In this document: piece by piece, positions 37,498-45,588 of the stretch
Position numbering within the stretch: the first letter of the stretch is position 1
How the letters are laid out: each line of letters opens with the position of its first letter
Source: Microbacterium sp. MYb72
GTDB lineage: Bacteria; Actinomycetota; Actinomycetes; Actinomycetales; Microbacteriaceae
NCBI RefSeq assembly: GCF_002979415.1
Contig: NZ_PCOT01000002.1
Span: forward strand, 62,001-126,000
Reading direction: 5' to 3'
Length of the DNA: 64,000 nucleotides
Notes under the pieces: model-generated
The model's input: only the letters and a program-made list of their open reading frames with translations
What the model was told of the DNA's origin: nothing
The model's database searches: none
Program-made: the position numbers and the translations under genes

Positions 37498-40407
37498 TCA
37501 CTTGCCCGTGTCGCCGTCCAGGGCGAGCAGGGTGTTGACGGCGTCCGTCAGCCTCTTGTCGGCCTCGGCGAACGCGGTGAGGTCACCGGCCTTCAGCGCG
37601 GCCTCACGGTCGGCGAGGGCCTGAGCCGCTGCCGAGAGAGCCTGGGCTTCCGCGTCCGACGGAGGTGGCGTCGTTCCGCCCTCGGCGGGAGGAGTCGTGC
37701 CCCCTTCCTCCGGAGTGGTCGGCGTGACCTGCCCGTCACCACCCGCCGCCCCCGCCTCGCCGCCGAACAGGGCATCCAGCGCCGCTGTCAGCGTGTCCTC
37801 GAAGGCGACGTTGCCGCCGAAGGCGACCAGCACCTTCCGGAGCTTCGGAACCTGGGTGTTGTCGGCGGACTGCACGTAGACCGGCTGCACGTACAGCAGG
37901 CCGCCTCCGACCGGCAGCGTCAGCAGGTTGCCGTACGCGACCTCCGACTTTCCGATCGTCAGGACGTTCAGCTTCTCAGCGACGACCGGGTCGGAGTCGA
38001 AGGTGTTCTGCACCTGGCCAGGACCGGGCACGGTGGTGTCGTCGGTGATCTCGAGCAATCGCAGAGTGCCGTAGCCGTCCGCCCTCTTGCCCTTGTCGCC
38101 GCCGGCATCCGAGTCGACCGCCAGATAGCCCATCAGCACGTCTCGCGAGCTGCTCGACCCCGAGGAGGCGGGGATGAACGTGGAGAACATCGAGAACCGC
38201 GGCGAATCCTGCCCAGGCATCTTCATGCTCAGGTAGTACGGCGGCTGGAGCATCTCCTTGCTCCGCGGGTCCTTCGGAGTCTGCCAGCGGTTGTCGAGCT
38301 GCGCGAAGGAGCCTGCATCGTCGATGTGGTAGATCCCGAGGATGTCGCGCTGCACCTTGAACAGATCGGTCGGGTAGCGCACGTGGCTCATCAGGTCGCC
38401 GGACATCTCGCTGATCGGCTTCAGCGTGGACGGGTAGACCTTCTGCCAGGTCTGCAGCACCGGATCGCTCTTGTCCCACGCGTAGAGGGTCACGTGACCG
38501 TCGTACGCGTCGACCGTGGCCTTGACCGAGTTGCGGATGTAGTTGATCTCGTCGATCGCGAGCGACGGCGTCGGCGTGCTCGAGTCCGCGATCGCCTTGG
38601 AGAGGCTCACGCTCGTCGAGTACGGGTACGAGGCGCTGGTCGTGTAGCCGTCGACGATCCACACCACGCGTCCGTCCACGACGCTCGGGTACGGGTCGCT
38701 GTCGAGCTCGAGGTAGGGGGCGACCTTCTGCACGCGGGTCTTCGGGTCGCGGTCATAGAGGATCTGAGACTTGTCGTTGACGAGGTTCGAGAACAGGATC
38801 TGCTCGGACTGGAACTTCAGCGCGTACAGCAGCTTCGTGAACGTGGAGCCGATCGCCGGCCCTCCGTTCCCGTCGAAGGTCGTCGTCGTGTTGGCATCGC
38901 CCTCTGCACCGCGCGGGTAGTCGATCTCGACCGGGTCGGTGCCCTTGGGGGCGCCGACGATCGAGTACTCCGGCGAGTTCTCGCCGAAGTAGATCCGCGG
39001 CTCGTACTTCTCCGAGTCGGTGAGGTCTCCCGAGGTGGGCATGCCGCGCTCGATGAACACCGGCTCGCCCGACGCGGTGCGCTGGTTGCCCGCCATCGCG
39101 AGCAGCCCGTAGCCGTGGGTGTACACCGCGACGCGGTTGTTCCAGGTGTCGCTGTCGCCGAGGTTCGCCATGTCGAGATCGCGGACGGCGACCACCGTGT
39201 CCTGGGCGACGCCGTTGACCTGGTACCGGTCGACGTCGAGCGTCTGCGGGAACTGGTAGTAGTCGCGCGCCTGGTCCTGCTGGCGGATGACGTCGTTGAC
39301 GATCTTCGGGTCGATGATGCGGATGGAGGCGGTCGTGTCGGCGTCCTCGCGGAGCTGGCCGGCCTCGGCATCCGTCTTCGCGGTGAAGGGGGTCACCTCG
39401 ACGTCCGCGACGCCGTAGGCCTCCTTCGTGCCGTCGATGTTGCGCTGGTAGAACTGCGACTGGTACGCGTTCTGGTTCGGCTTGACCTGGAAGGTCGTGA
39501 CGATCCACGGGTATCCGACGCCCACGACGAGAGACGCGACGAGCAGCAGCGCGGTACCGGCGAGCGGGAAGCGCCAGCGTCCGATGATGGCGGTGACGAA
39601 GAACAGCACGGACACCACGGCCGCGACCACCGCGAGGATGGCGAGTCCCGGGATCGTCGCGTTGACGCCCGTGTAGGCCGCTCCGGTGATGCGGTCGTCA
39701 GGAGCGACGAGGGTCTTGTACCGGTCGAGCCAGAGGCTCGCCGCCTGCACGAGCAGGTAGAGGCCCGCGATGACGGCGAGCTGGATGCGCGCGGGCTTGG
39801 AGATGCGCAGCTCGCCCTGTCCGATGCGCACGGAGCCGTAGAGGTACGACACCAGCGCGGTGACCAGGAGGCAGAGCAGAAGGACGGCCGAGACGAACGC
39901 GAGGAGGATCGTGTAGAACGGCATCGCGAACATGTAGAAGCCGGTGTCGAGGCCGAACTGCGGGTCGACCGAGTCGGTCGCCACGCCGTTCGCCCACAGC
40001 CACACGGTCTTCCACTGGCTGGCGGCGGAGAAGCCGGCGAACAGGCCGAAGAAGATCGGCATGCCCCACATCGCGAGGCGGCGGAGCGGCTCGATGACCT
40101 CCTGGTAGCGGTCGAGCTGCGAGCTCAGCCGCACGTAGACCGGTCGCAGCCGGTAGGCGAGCTGGATCGCGACGAACAGGGGCACCGCCATGCCCAGGAA
40201 GCCGATGACGAACATGAGCACGGTGGCGAACCACTGCGTCGTCAGCACGGTCGTGAATCCCAGCTGGTCGAACCAGAGGAACTCGGTGTACAGCGACGCG
40301 AAGACGAAGAAGCCCGCGATCAGCGCGGCGATGATCACCAGCGAGATCCCGACGATTCGTCGTGAGGTTCGAGGCGTGGCCGGATTCGGAGAAGAGGTCG
40401 AGGTCAC
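37498..40407 (-). CDS. UPF0182 family membrane protein
   Basis: 969 aa, full length for the family (Rv3193c-like). The N-terminal third has about seven membrane segments, starting with IVGISLVIIAALIAGFFVFA and WFATVLMFVIGFLGMAVPLF; then a large extracellular domain begins near YPWIVTTFQVKPNQNAYQSQFYQRN. The C-terminus (about 870-969) is low-complexity, rich in Gly, Thr, Pro and Glu, then a helical Ala-rich end. Function of the family is unknown. GTG 40407 is preceded by TAGGAT plus 6 nt, a leaderless -10. It heads the conserved actinobacterial block, beside the PDZ protease gene on the same strand. Confidence 0.9.
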   Translation of the reverse strand: MTSTSSPNPATPRTSRRIVGISLVIIAALIAGFFVFASLYTEFLWFDQLGFTTVLTTQWFATVLMFVIGFLGMAVPLFVAIQLAYRLRPVYVRLSSQLDRYQEVIEPLRRLAMWGMPIFFGLFAGFSAASQWKTVWLWANGVATDSVDPQFGLDTGFYMFAMPFYTILLAFVSAVLLLCLLVTALVSYLYGSVRIGQGELRISKPARIQLAVIAGLYLLVQAASLWLDRYKTLVAPDDRITGAAYTGVNATIPGLAILAVVAAVVSVLFFVTAIIGRWRFPLAGTALLLVASLVVGVGYPWIVTTFQVKPNQNAYQSQFYQRNIDGTKEAYGVADVEVTPFTAKTDAEAGQLREDADTTASIRIIDPKIVNDVIRQQDQARDYYQFPQTLDVDRYQVNGVAQDTVVAVRDLDMANLGDSDTWNNRVAVYTHGYGLLAMAGNQRTASGEPVFIERGMPTSGDLTDSEKYEPRIYFGENSPEYSIVGAPKGTDPVEIDYPRGAEGDANTTTTFDGNGGPAIGSTFTKLLYALKFQSEQILFSNLVNDKSQILYDRDPKTRVQKVAPYLELDSDPYPSVVDGRVVWIVDGYTTSASYPYSTSVSLSKAIADSSTPTPSLAIDEINYIRNSVKATVDAYDGHVTLYAWDKSDPVLQTWQKVYPSTLKPISEMSGDLMSHVRYPTDLFKVQRDILGIYHIDDAGSFAQLDNRWQTPKDPRSKEMLQPPYYLSMKMPGQDSPRFSMFSTFIPASSGSSSSRDVLMGYLAVDSDAGGDKGKRADGYGTLRLLEITDDTTVPGPGQVQNTFDSDPVVAEKLNVLTIGKSEVAYGNLLTLPVGGGLLYVQPVYVQSADNTQVPKLRKVLVAFGGNVAFEDTLTAALDALFGGEAGAAGGDGQVTPTTPEEGGTTPPAEGGTTPPPSDAEAQALSAAAQALADREAALKAGDLTAFAEADKRLTDAVNTLLALDGDTGK

Positions 40408-40413
40408 CGTCCC

Positions 40414-40419
40414 ATCCTA
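40414..40419 (-). promoter_or_regulatory. -10 box of a probable leaderless promoter (UPF0182 gene)
   Basis: TAGGAT on the minus strand, 6 nt before GTG 40407. Confidence 0.5.
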
Positions 40420-40481
40420 GGCATGCCTTACTATGCGGCGGCTCCCTGTCCGATCACGGAGAGGTCACGGGCGCTGGGCGC

Positions 40482-41564
40482 TCACTTCGTGCAGGTGGGC
40501 AGGGCGTCGACGTCTCCCCCGTCGGCGATGACCTCGAGAGCGCTCAGCGACTCCTCCAGCGTCGAGGTGCTGATCACCGTCAACCCCGACGGCACGTGGC
40601 CCACCACGTCGGCGCAGTTCGACTCGGGAGCCAGGAAGTAGTCGGCGCCGGCATCCCGCGCTCCGTAGAGCTTCTGACGGATGCCGCCGATCGGACCGAC
40701 CGTGCCGGCGGCGTCGATCGTGCCCGTGCCGGCGACGTCCTTGCCGCCGTTGAGCTCGCCGGGGGTAAGCGTGTCGATGATCCCGAGCGCGAACATCATT
40801 CCGGCGCTCGGCCCTCCGACGTTGTCGAGCTGGATCGTCACGTCGATCGGGAAGTGGTACTCGGTGCGCAGCGAGACGCCGATCAGCCAGGTCGTGACGT
40901 CGCCCTCGGTGTGCTTCTGCGGAGTGACCTCCACCTGCTTCTCCTCGCCGCCTCTGAGCACGGTCAAGGAGACGGTGGCGCCGGCGGCATCCTGCACGGC
41001 CGTGCGCAGCTGCGTGATCGACGTCACCTCGACGCCGCCGATGGCGCTGATCACGTCGTCGGCCTGGAGCACCCCGTCGGCGGGCGAGTCCGCCGCGGGC
41101 TCGACCACGGTCACCTGCGCGCCCGTGTCATAGCCCAGCTCGCCGAGAGCCGCTGCCGTCGCCTCGTGCTGCGAATCGACCATCATCGCGGAGTTGCGCT
41201 CATCGCGCTGCTCGGTCGTGACGCCCTCGGGGAAGACGGAGTCGAGGGGCACGACCGCACGCGAGGAGTCCGACCAGGCGAGCGCGAGTTCGAACCAGCT
41301 AGGCGTGCGCTCTCGGTTGCCGACGACCTGGACGGTCGTGAGGTCCAGGCTGCCGGCGGTCTCGAAGGTCTCCGCGCCCTTGACGCTGATGAGCGGCACC
41401 TTCTCGCCGTCGGCCCCTGCGGCGGTCCCCAGCGTGTTGTACACAGGGCCGGGTCGCTGGATCACGTACGGCGAGGGCAGGAACGTGAGCACGGCGAGGG
41501 AGAGCAGTGCGACGATCAGCGCCCATACGCCCAGTCCGAGCTTCACAGACCGGGTTCGATCCAC
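40482..41564 (-). CDS. PDZ domain-containing Lon-like (S16) membrane protease
   Basis: 360 aa from GTG 41564, chosen because GGAGG stands at ideal spacing upstream; a GTG at 41642 has no ribosome binding site. One N-terminal membrane anchor (LGVWALIVALLSLAVLTFL) is followed by a PDZ domain (about 155-215, with GVLQADDVISAIGGVEV) and a Lon-type proteolytic domain. The catalytic dyad is visible: S253 in DNVGGPSAGMMFALG and K298 in GPIGGIRQKLYGARDAGA. It has no ATPase domain. B. subtilis YlbL and M. tuberculosis Rv3194c share this layout. Substrates are unknown in this group. Confidence 0.92.
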   Translation of the reverse strand: MDRTRSVKLGLGVWALIVALLSLAVLTFLPSPYVIQRPGPVYNTLGTAAGADGEKVPLISVKGAETFETAGSLDLTTVQVVGNRERTPSWFELALAWSDSSRAVVPLDSVFPEGVTTEQRDERNSAMMVDSQHEATAAALGELGYDTGAQVTVVEPAADSPADGVLQADDVISAIGGVEVTSITQLRTAVQDAAGATVSLTVLRGGEEKQVEVTPQKHTEGDVTTWLIGVSLRTEYHFPIDVTIQLDNVGGPSAGMMFALGIIDTLTPGELNGGKDVAGTGTIDAAGTVGPIGGIRQKLYGARDAGADYFLAPESNCADVVGHVPSGLTVISTSTLEESLSALEVIADGGDVDALPTCTK

Positions 41565-41627
41565 AGCAATCCTCCGTCGTTCGCGAGCGGCGTACAGCGA
41601 ACGGGACCGTGCACCTGTCTCGGTGAC

Positions 41628-41634
41628 TAGCGTA
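41628..41634. promoter_or_regulatory. Overlapping divergent -10 boxes
   Basis: TAGCGT on the plus strand (41628-41633, toward the DUF2342 gene) and TACGCT on the minus strand (41634-41629, toward the PDZ-Lon gene) share five base pairs. Polymerase could bind only one at a time. Both would give leaders of 30-60 nt that contain ribosome binding sites. Confidence 0.35.
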
Positions 41635-41672
41635 GATCCCACGGCTATAGGCGTGCTGAGAGGGCGAGCGAG

Positions 41673-43067
41673 ATGTCAGACAACGATCCGACCCCCGAGG
41701 ACTTCCAGGAGTTCCTCCGAAGAATGATGTCCGGCCAGGGCGGTGGAGACATCGACCCTGAGGAGCTGCGCAACGCCCTCGGCGGCATGGAGGGTCTTCA
41801 GCTCGACCCGGCGATGATGCAGACGATCATGTCCCAGCTGCAGGGCGCCTTCAACGGCGACCCCTGGGAGAACGCGCTGCGTCAGGCCCTGCACATCGCG
41901 AACCGCGACGGCCTCGGCATCAGCGACGGCTCCCGCACGTCTCTCGTCGATTCGTTCGCCCTGGCGAACCTGTGGCTCGGCGAGGTCACGACGATCTCCG
42001 AGCTGTCGGAGGCCCCCAAGGCCATGACCCGCGGCGAGTGGGTCGAGGCGACCCTGCCCGTGTGGAAGGAGATCGCCGACCCCGTGTCGACGAGCATCGC
42101 CGATGCGCTGACCGGCGCCCTCGACACCCAGGTCCCCGAGGAGATGCGCGGCATCGTGCAGGGCGCGGGAAAGCTCATGCGGGGTCTCGGCGGCTCGGTG
42201 TTCGCCGCGCAGTTCGGTCAGGTGCTGGGCAACCTGTCGCTCGAGGTCGTCTCCGGAGGGGACGTCGGCATCCCCGTGCTCCCTGCGGGGACGGCGGCGG
42301 TCATCCCGCAGAACCTCACCGCCTTCGGCGAGGGCCTGGAGATCCCCGAGGATCAGATCGCCCTGTACCTCGCCACACGCGAGCTCGCCTACGCCCGCCT
42401 GTACCGGCACGCGAAGTGGCTGCACCTGCACGTCATGGCGCAGATCACGGATTTCGCCCGCGGAGTGTCCGTCGACATGGACGCCCTCGAAGACGTCGCC
42501 AGCCGCCTGGACCCGTCCAACCCCGAGGAGCTGCGGGCCGCCATCGAGGGCGGCGCACTGCTGCCCGCGCAGACGGAGGCGCAGCGCGAGGCTCTGGCCC
42601 GCCTGGAGAACCTCGTGGCGACGATCGACGGATGGGTCGACGTCGTCACGGCGCAGGCGACCTCCCGGCTGCCCGACGGTGCGCGCATCGCCGAGGCTGC
42701 GCGGCGACGCCGCGCGGTGGGCGGTCCCGCCGAAGACGCTCTCGGCGCCCTGGTCGGACTCAAGCTCCGTCCGCGCCGCCTTCGCGAGGCCTCCGCCATG
42801 TGGCAGGCGGTGACGGATGCCGTCGGAACGGCCGCCCGCGACGCGCTGTGGGACTACCCGGACCTCATGCCCACCGCCGAGGACATCGACGACCCGAGCG
42901 CCCTCGTGTCACGACTGCAGGCGCTCGCCCGCGGCGAGCAGCCAGAGGCCGACGAGTTCGACGAGGCGCTCGCACGCCTCCTCGACGGCGATGACTTCTC
43001 CGACAGCGGGCCGGACGCCGGTGCGGAAGACGACGAGCCCGGCCCCGGAGACGAACGACCCGTCTGA
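41673..43067 (+). CDS. DUF2342 family protein (putative zinc-metalloprotease-like)
   Basis: 464 aa, homologous by content and context to Rv3195. The N-terminus is acidic and Met/Gly-rich (EFLRRMMSGQGGGDIDPEEL), the core has NRDGLGISDGSRTSLVDSF, ANLWLGEVT, ARTLPVW-like WVEATLPVWKEIADPVSTSI and a helical region RELAYARLYRHAKWLHLHV. The latter corresponds to where homologues carry the presumed zinc site (REAAHxRLF); here the first His is Tyr. The C-terminus (about 420-464) is Asp/Glu/Pro-rich. Many databases call the family a hydrolase, but no activity is proven. It is divergent from the PDZ-Lon gene. Confidence 0.82.
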   Translation: MSDNDPTPEDFQEFLRRMMSGQGGGDIDPEELRNALGGMEGLQLDPAMMQTIMSQLQGAFNGDPWENALRQALHIANRDGLGISDGSRTSLVDSFALANLWLGEVTTISELSEAPKAMTRGEWVEATLPVWKEIADPVSTSIADALTGALDTQVPEEMRGIVQGAGKLMRGLGGSVFAAQFGQVLGNLSLEVVSGGDVGIPVLPAGTAAVIPQNLTAFGEGLEIPEDQIALYLATRELAYARLYRHAKWLHLHVMAQITDFARGVSVDMDALEDVASRLDPSNPEELRAAIEGGALLPAQTEAQREALARLENLVATIDGWVDVVTAQATSRLPDGARIAEAARRRRAVGGPAEDALGALVGLKLRPRRLREASAMWQAVTDAVGTAARDALWDYPDLMPTAEDIDDPSALVSRLQALARGEQPEADEFDEALARLLDGDDFSDSGPDAGAEDDEPGPGDERPV

Positions 43068-43116
43068 CCGCCGGCGGATGCCTCCGCCACCCTCCACGGA
43101 CGAGTTGTCCACCGAT

Positions 43117-43149
43117 GAGTCCGGCCCGCCCCACGGCGGCGCCGGACTC
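43117..43149 (+). terminator. Hairpin after the DUF2342 gene
   Basis: Perfect 9-bp outer stem (43117-43125 with 43141-43149) with further internal pairing, followed by TTC. It lies just before the ATG of the next gene at 43164. Confidence 0.6.
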
Positions 43150-43163
43150 TTCAGAATCGGGGC

Positions 43164-44030
43164 ATGCCTCCGCTGACCTCGAAGACGATCACCCGCCTCG
43201 ACCCCGCGCTGCCGCTGCTGTGGCGCGACGGGGAGACCCTGCAGTTCGGCGTCGACGGCGACGTCAGGGTGCGTGTCGACGCACCCTGGGTCGAGCTGCT
43301 TCTCGCGCGCATGGCGAACGGCTTCCGGCGCGTGTCGTTCGACGTCATCGCACACGGTGCGGGTGCTCCCCACAAGCAGGCCAGAGCACTGCTGGCGCGG
43401 GTGGAACCGCTGCTCGTCGACGAGGAGGTCTCGTACCGGGCGGCCTGGGTGGAGAGCATCGATCACGTCGACGGACGCGACGAGTACCGGATGCGGGAGG
43501 CTCTCGCCGACGAGGGCGTCTCCCTGGGGCGCCGCGAGAGCCGTGAGGATGTCGGCGTGATCCTCGTGCAGGGTGCCGCCGCTGCGCTCCAGTTCGCCCG
43601 CTACCTGCGCGAGGACACGACGCACCTGCCGGTCGCGTTCGAGCGCGGCAGGACGACGGTGGGGCCGCTCGTGGTCCCGGGGCGGTCGGCCTGCCTGGCC
43701 TGTCGAGACGGCCACGAGCGCGATCGCGACCCCGCGTGGCCGCGGCTGCACACCCAGCTGATCGGTCGCGGCGCCGGCCCGATCTCCGCCGCGCGCGTCG
43801 CGGAGGCCGCGACGCTGGCCGCCCGCCTGCTCTCCGACGCGGCGGAGGTGGGGACGTACGCGGAGGTCAGCGCGACGCGCGGCCGGTCGTGGCGCTCGGT
43901 GTCGTTTCACGAAGATTGCCGGTGCCGCGTGCCGTCGTCCCGATCTCCGCGAGGAACCTCGACGGCGCCCGTTCGCCTCGACCAGCCGAGCGAGACCAGG
44001 ACAGCGACAGCGTTCGCGCGGCCCGCGTGA
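43164..44030 (+). CDS. Orphan TOMM cyclodehydratase-like (E1-like fold) protein
   Basis: 288 aa. The central motif PGRSACLACRDGHERDRDPAW (quoted to 20: PGRSACLACRDGHERDRDPA) at about 173-190 and HEDCRC at 249-254 supply four cysteines (C177, C180, C252, C254) spaced as in the zinc site of bacteriocin/TOMM cyclodehydratase C-domains and related ThiF-like folds. The N-terminal part looks like the leader-peptide-binding winged region. No YcaO enzyme or precursor peptide is nearby. It occupies the same place as Rv3196 in the conserved block. The last 36 residues after HEDCRC are Ser/Arg/Thr-rich and are encoded opposite the 3' end of the uvrD2 gene. Function unknown. Confidence 0.68.
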   Translation: MPPLTSKTITRLDPALPLLWRDGETLQFGVDGDVRVRVDAPWVELLLARMANGFRRVSFDVIAHGAGAPHKQARALLARVEPLLVDEEVSYRAAWVESIDHVDGRDEYRMREALADEGVSLGRRESREDVGVILVQGAAAALQFARYLREDTTHLPVAFERGRTTVGPLVVPGRSACLACRDGHERDRDPAWPRLHTQLIGRGAGPISAARVAEAATLAARLLSDAAEVGTYAEVSATRGRSWRSVSFHEDCRCRVPSSRSPRGTSTAPVRLDQPSETRTATAFARPA

Positions 44031-45588
44031 CGCCGACGTACGCGAGTCGGCGCTCCTCGTCGATCGCCTCGAAGCCCGTCGCATACGAGATCGGCAGCGA
44101 TCCCTCGGCCCAGCCCGCGAGGTGCACGTGGGGCCATTCGAGGCCCTTCGCGGCGTGCAGGGTCGACAGCGTCACCGTGCGCATGGTCGGCTCGTGCTGG
44201 TCCTTGGCCCTGGCCATCAGCGCGTCGCTGAACCCGCGCAGCGTCGCGTCGGGGCCCGCCTCTTCCGCAAGACGGAGGATCGCGCGCCTGGCCTCCCAGC
44301 CGTCGCGCTGCGCACCGCCCGCCGCGGGCGGCTCCTCCGTGAGGCCGAGCTCGCGGAGCACCCGCTGCACCCCGGCGAGGAAGGAGTGCTCGGTCGGGGC
44401 CACAGCGGCGGCCCGGAGTGCGAGGATCGCCTGACGCACTTCGGGCATGTTGAAGAAGCGGGTGCCGCCGAGCACGCTCGTCGCGATGCCCTCCGCGGCG
44501 AGCGCCTGCTGGAGCACGGCGGACTGCGCGTGTGCGCGGTAGAGCACAGCGATGTCGGCAGGGGAAGCCCCAGCCTCGATCCGCGCGGAGATCGCCGCGG
44601 CGATGCCCGCCGCCTCCTCCCCCTCCGTGTCGAAGGCCGTGACCGTCGGCGGATCCGCGCTGAACGAATCGCGCGCGGGGACCAGCTCGAGTGCGCCAGG
44701 ACGCCCGTGCATGAGGGCGTTGGCTGCTTCGAGGATGGGCGCCTGCGATCGGTAGTTCGTCTCCAGGCGAACGACGGTGGCATCGGGATGACGGCGCTCG
44801 AACTCCAGGAGGAACCGCTGCTCGGCGCCCGCGAACGAGTAGATCGTCTGGCTCGCGTCGCCGACGACGCAGATGTCGCGCCGGTCTCCGAGCCACAGCT
44901 CCAGCAGCCGGTTCTGCAGGGGCGACACGTCCTGGTACTCGTCGACGGTGAAGTGCCGGTACTGCTCGTGCACGGACGCCGCGACCCGCGGCTCGGCCTC
45001 GAGCATCCCCGCACAGGCGAGGAGCACGTCCTCGAAGTCGAGCTGGTGACGTTCGTCCTTCAGCGCCTCGTAGGCCCGTTGCAGCTCGACCAGCTGCGTG
45101 GCGTCGACGCCGCTCACCGTTCGGCCGAGCGCGGCATGCTGGTCGATCGAGAGCATCGAGACCTTGCGCCACTCGATCTCCGACGCGATGTCCCTGAGCG
45201 TCGCCGTGCTGGGGCGCAGCCGCATGGCGTCGGCCGCCTGTCCGAGCATCCGGACCTTGTTGTCGATGATGCCCGGCGCGGGCGCCCCGGCGAGCGTGGG
45301 CCAGAAGAAGTTGAGCTGCGCGAGCGCGGCGGCGTGGAAGGTGCGCGCCGCGACGCCCTCGACGCCGAGGGCCCGCAGTCGGCCTCGCAGCTCGCCGGCG
45401 GCCTTCGCGGTGAAGGTCACGGCCATCACCCGCGAGGGCGAGTACGCCCCGGTGTCGACGCCGTGCGCGATGCGGTGCGTGATCACGCGGGTCTTTCCCG
45501 TGCCGGCCCCGGCGAGCACCGCGACAGGGCCCCGCAGGACGGATGCCGCCTGCCTCTGCCTTTCGTCGAGTGCCTCCAGCGCGCTCAC
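43867..45588 (-). CDS. uvrD2: UvrD2-like superfamily 1 DNA helicase
   Basis: 573 aa from GTG 45588, which overlaps the nudC stop as GTGA. 3'-5' SF1A helicase: Walker A VLAGAGTGKTRVI (about 25-37), motif Ia MAVTFTAKAAGELRGRL, Walker B FTVDEYQDVSPLQNRLL, motif III VVGDASQTIYSFAGA, motif IV LETNYRSQ, motif V TLSTLHAAKGLEWPHV and motif VI YVGVTRAARTLSLSWS. M. tuberculosis UvrD2 is about 700 aa with an HRDC domain and a tetracysteine motif; here the protein stops about 30 residues after motif VI, so both are missing. The gene end overlaps the convergent cyclodehydratase-like gene by 164 nt. Confidence 0.88.
   Translation of the reverse strand: MSALEALDERQRQAASVLRGPVAVLAGAGTGKTRVITHRIAHGVDTGAYSPSRVMAVTFTAKAAGELRGRLRALGVEGVAARTFHAAALAQLNFFWPTLAGAPAPGIIDNKVRMLGQAADAMRLRPSTATLRDIASEIEWRKVSMLSIDQHAALGRTVSGVDATQLVELQRAYEALKDERHQLDFEDVLLACAGMLEAEPRVAASVHEQYRHFTVDEYQDVSPLQNRLLELWLGDRRDICVVGDASQTIYSFAGAEQRFLLEFERRHPDATVVRLETNYRSQAPILEAANALMHGRPGALELVPARDSFSADPPTVTAFDTEGEEAAGIAAAISARIEAGASPADIAVLYRAHAQSAVLQQALAAEGIATSVLGGTRFFNMPEVRQAILALRAAAVAPTEHSFLAGVQRVLRELGLTEEPPAAGGAQRDGWEARRAILRLAEEAGPDATLRGFSDALMARAKDQHEPTMRTVTLSTLHAAKGLEWPHVHLAGWAEGSLPISYATGFEAIDEERRLAYVGVTRAARTLSLSWSRSAGRGERAPSRFLAEIGTTARGTGNLRETTPSATTGRASR

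Noticed and set aside
37345..40365. A 1006-codon plus-strand open frame opposite the UPF0182 gene
   Set aside because: Antisense shadow of a high-GC gene; no start signal, and the composition is typical of the opposite strand.
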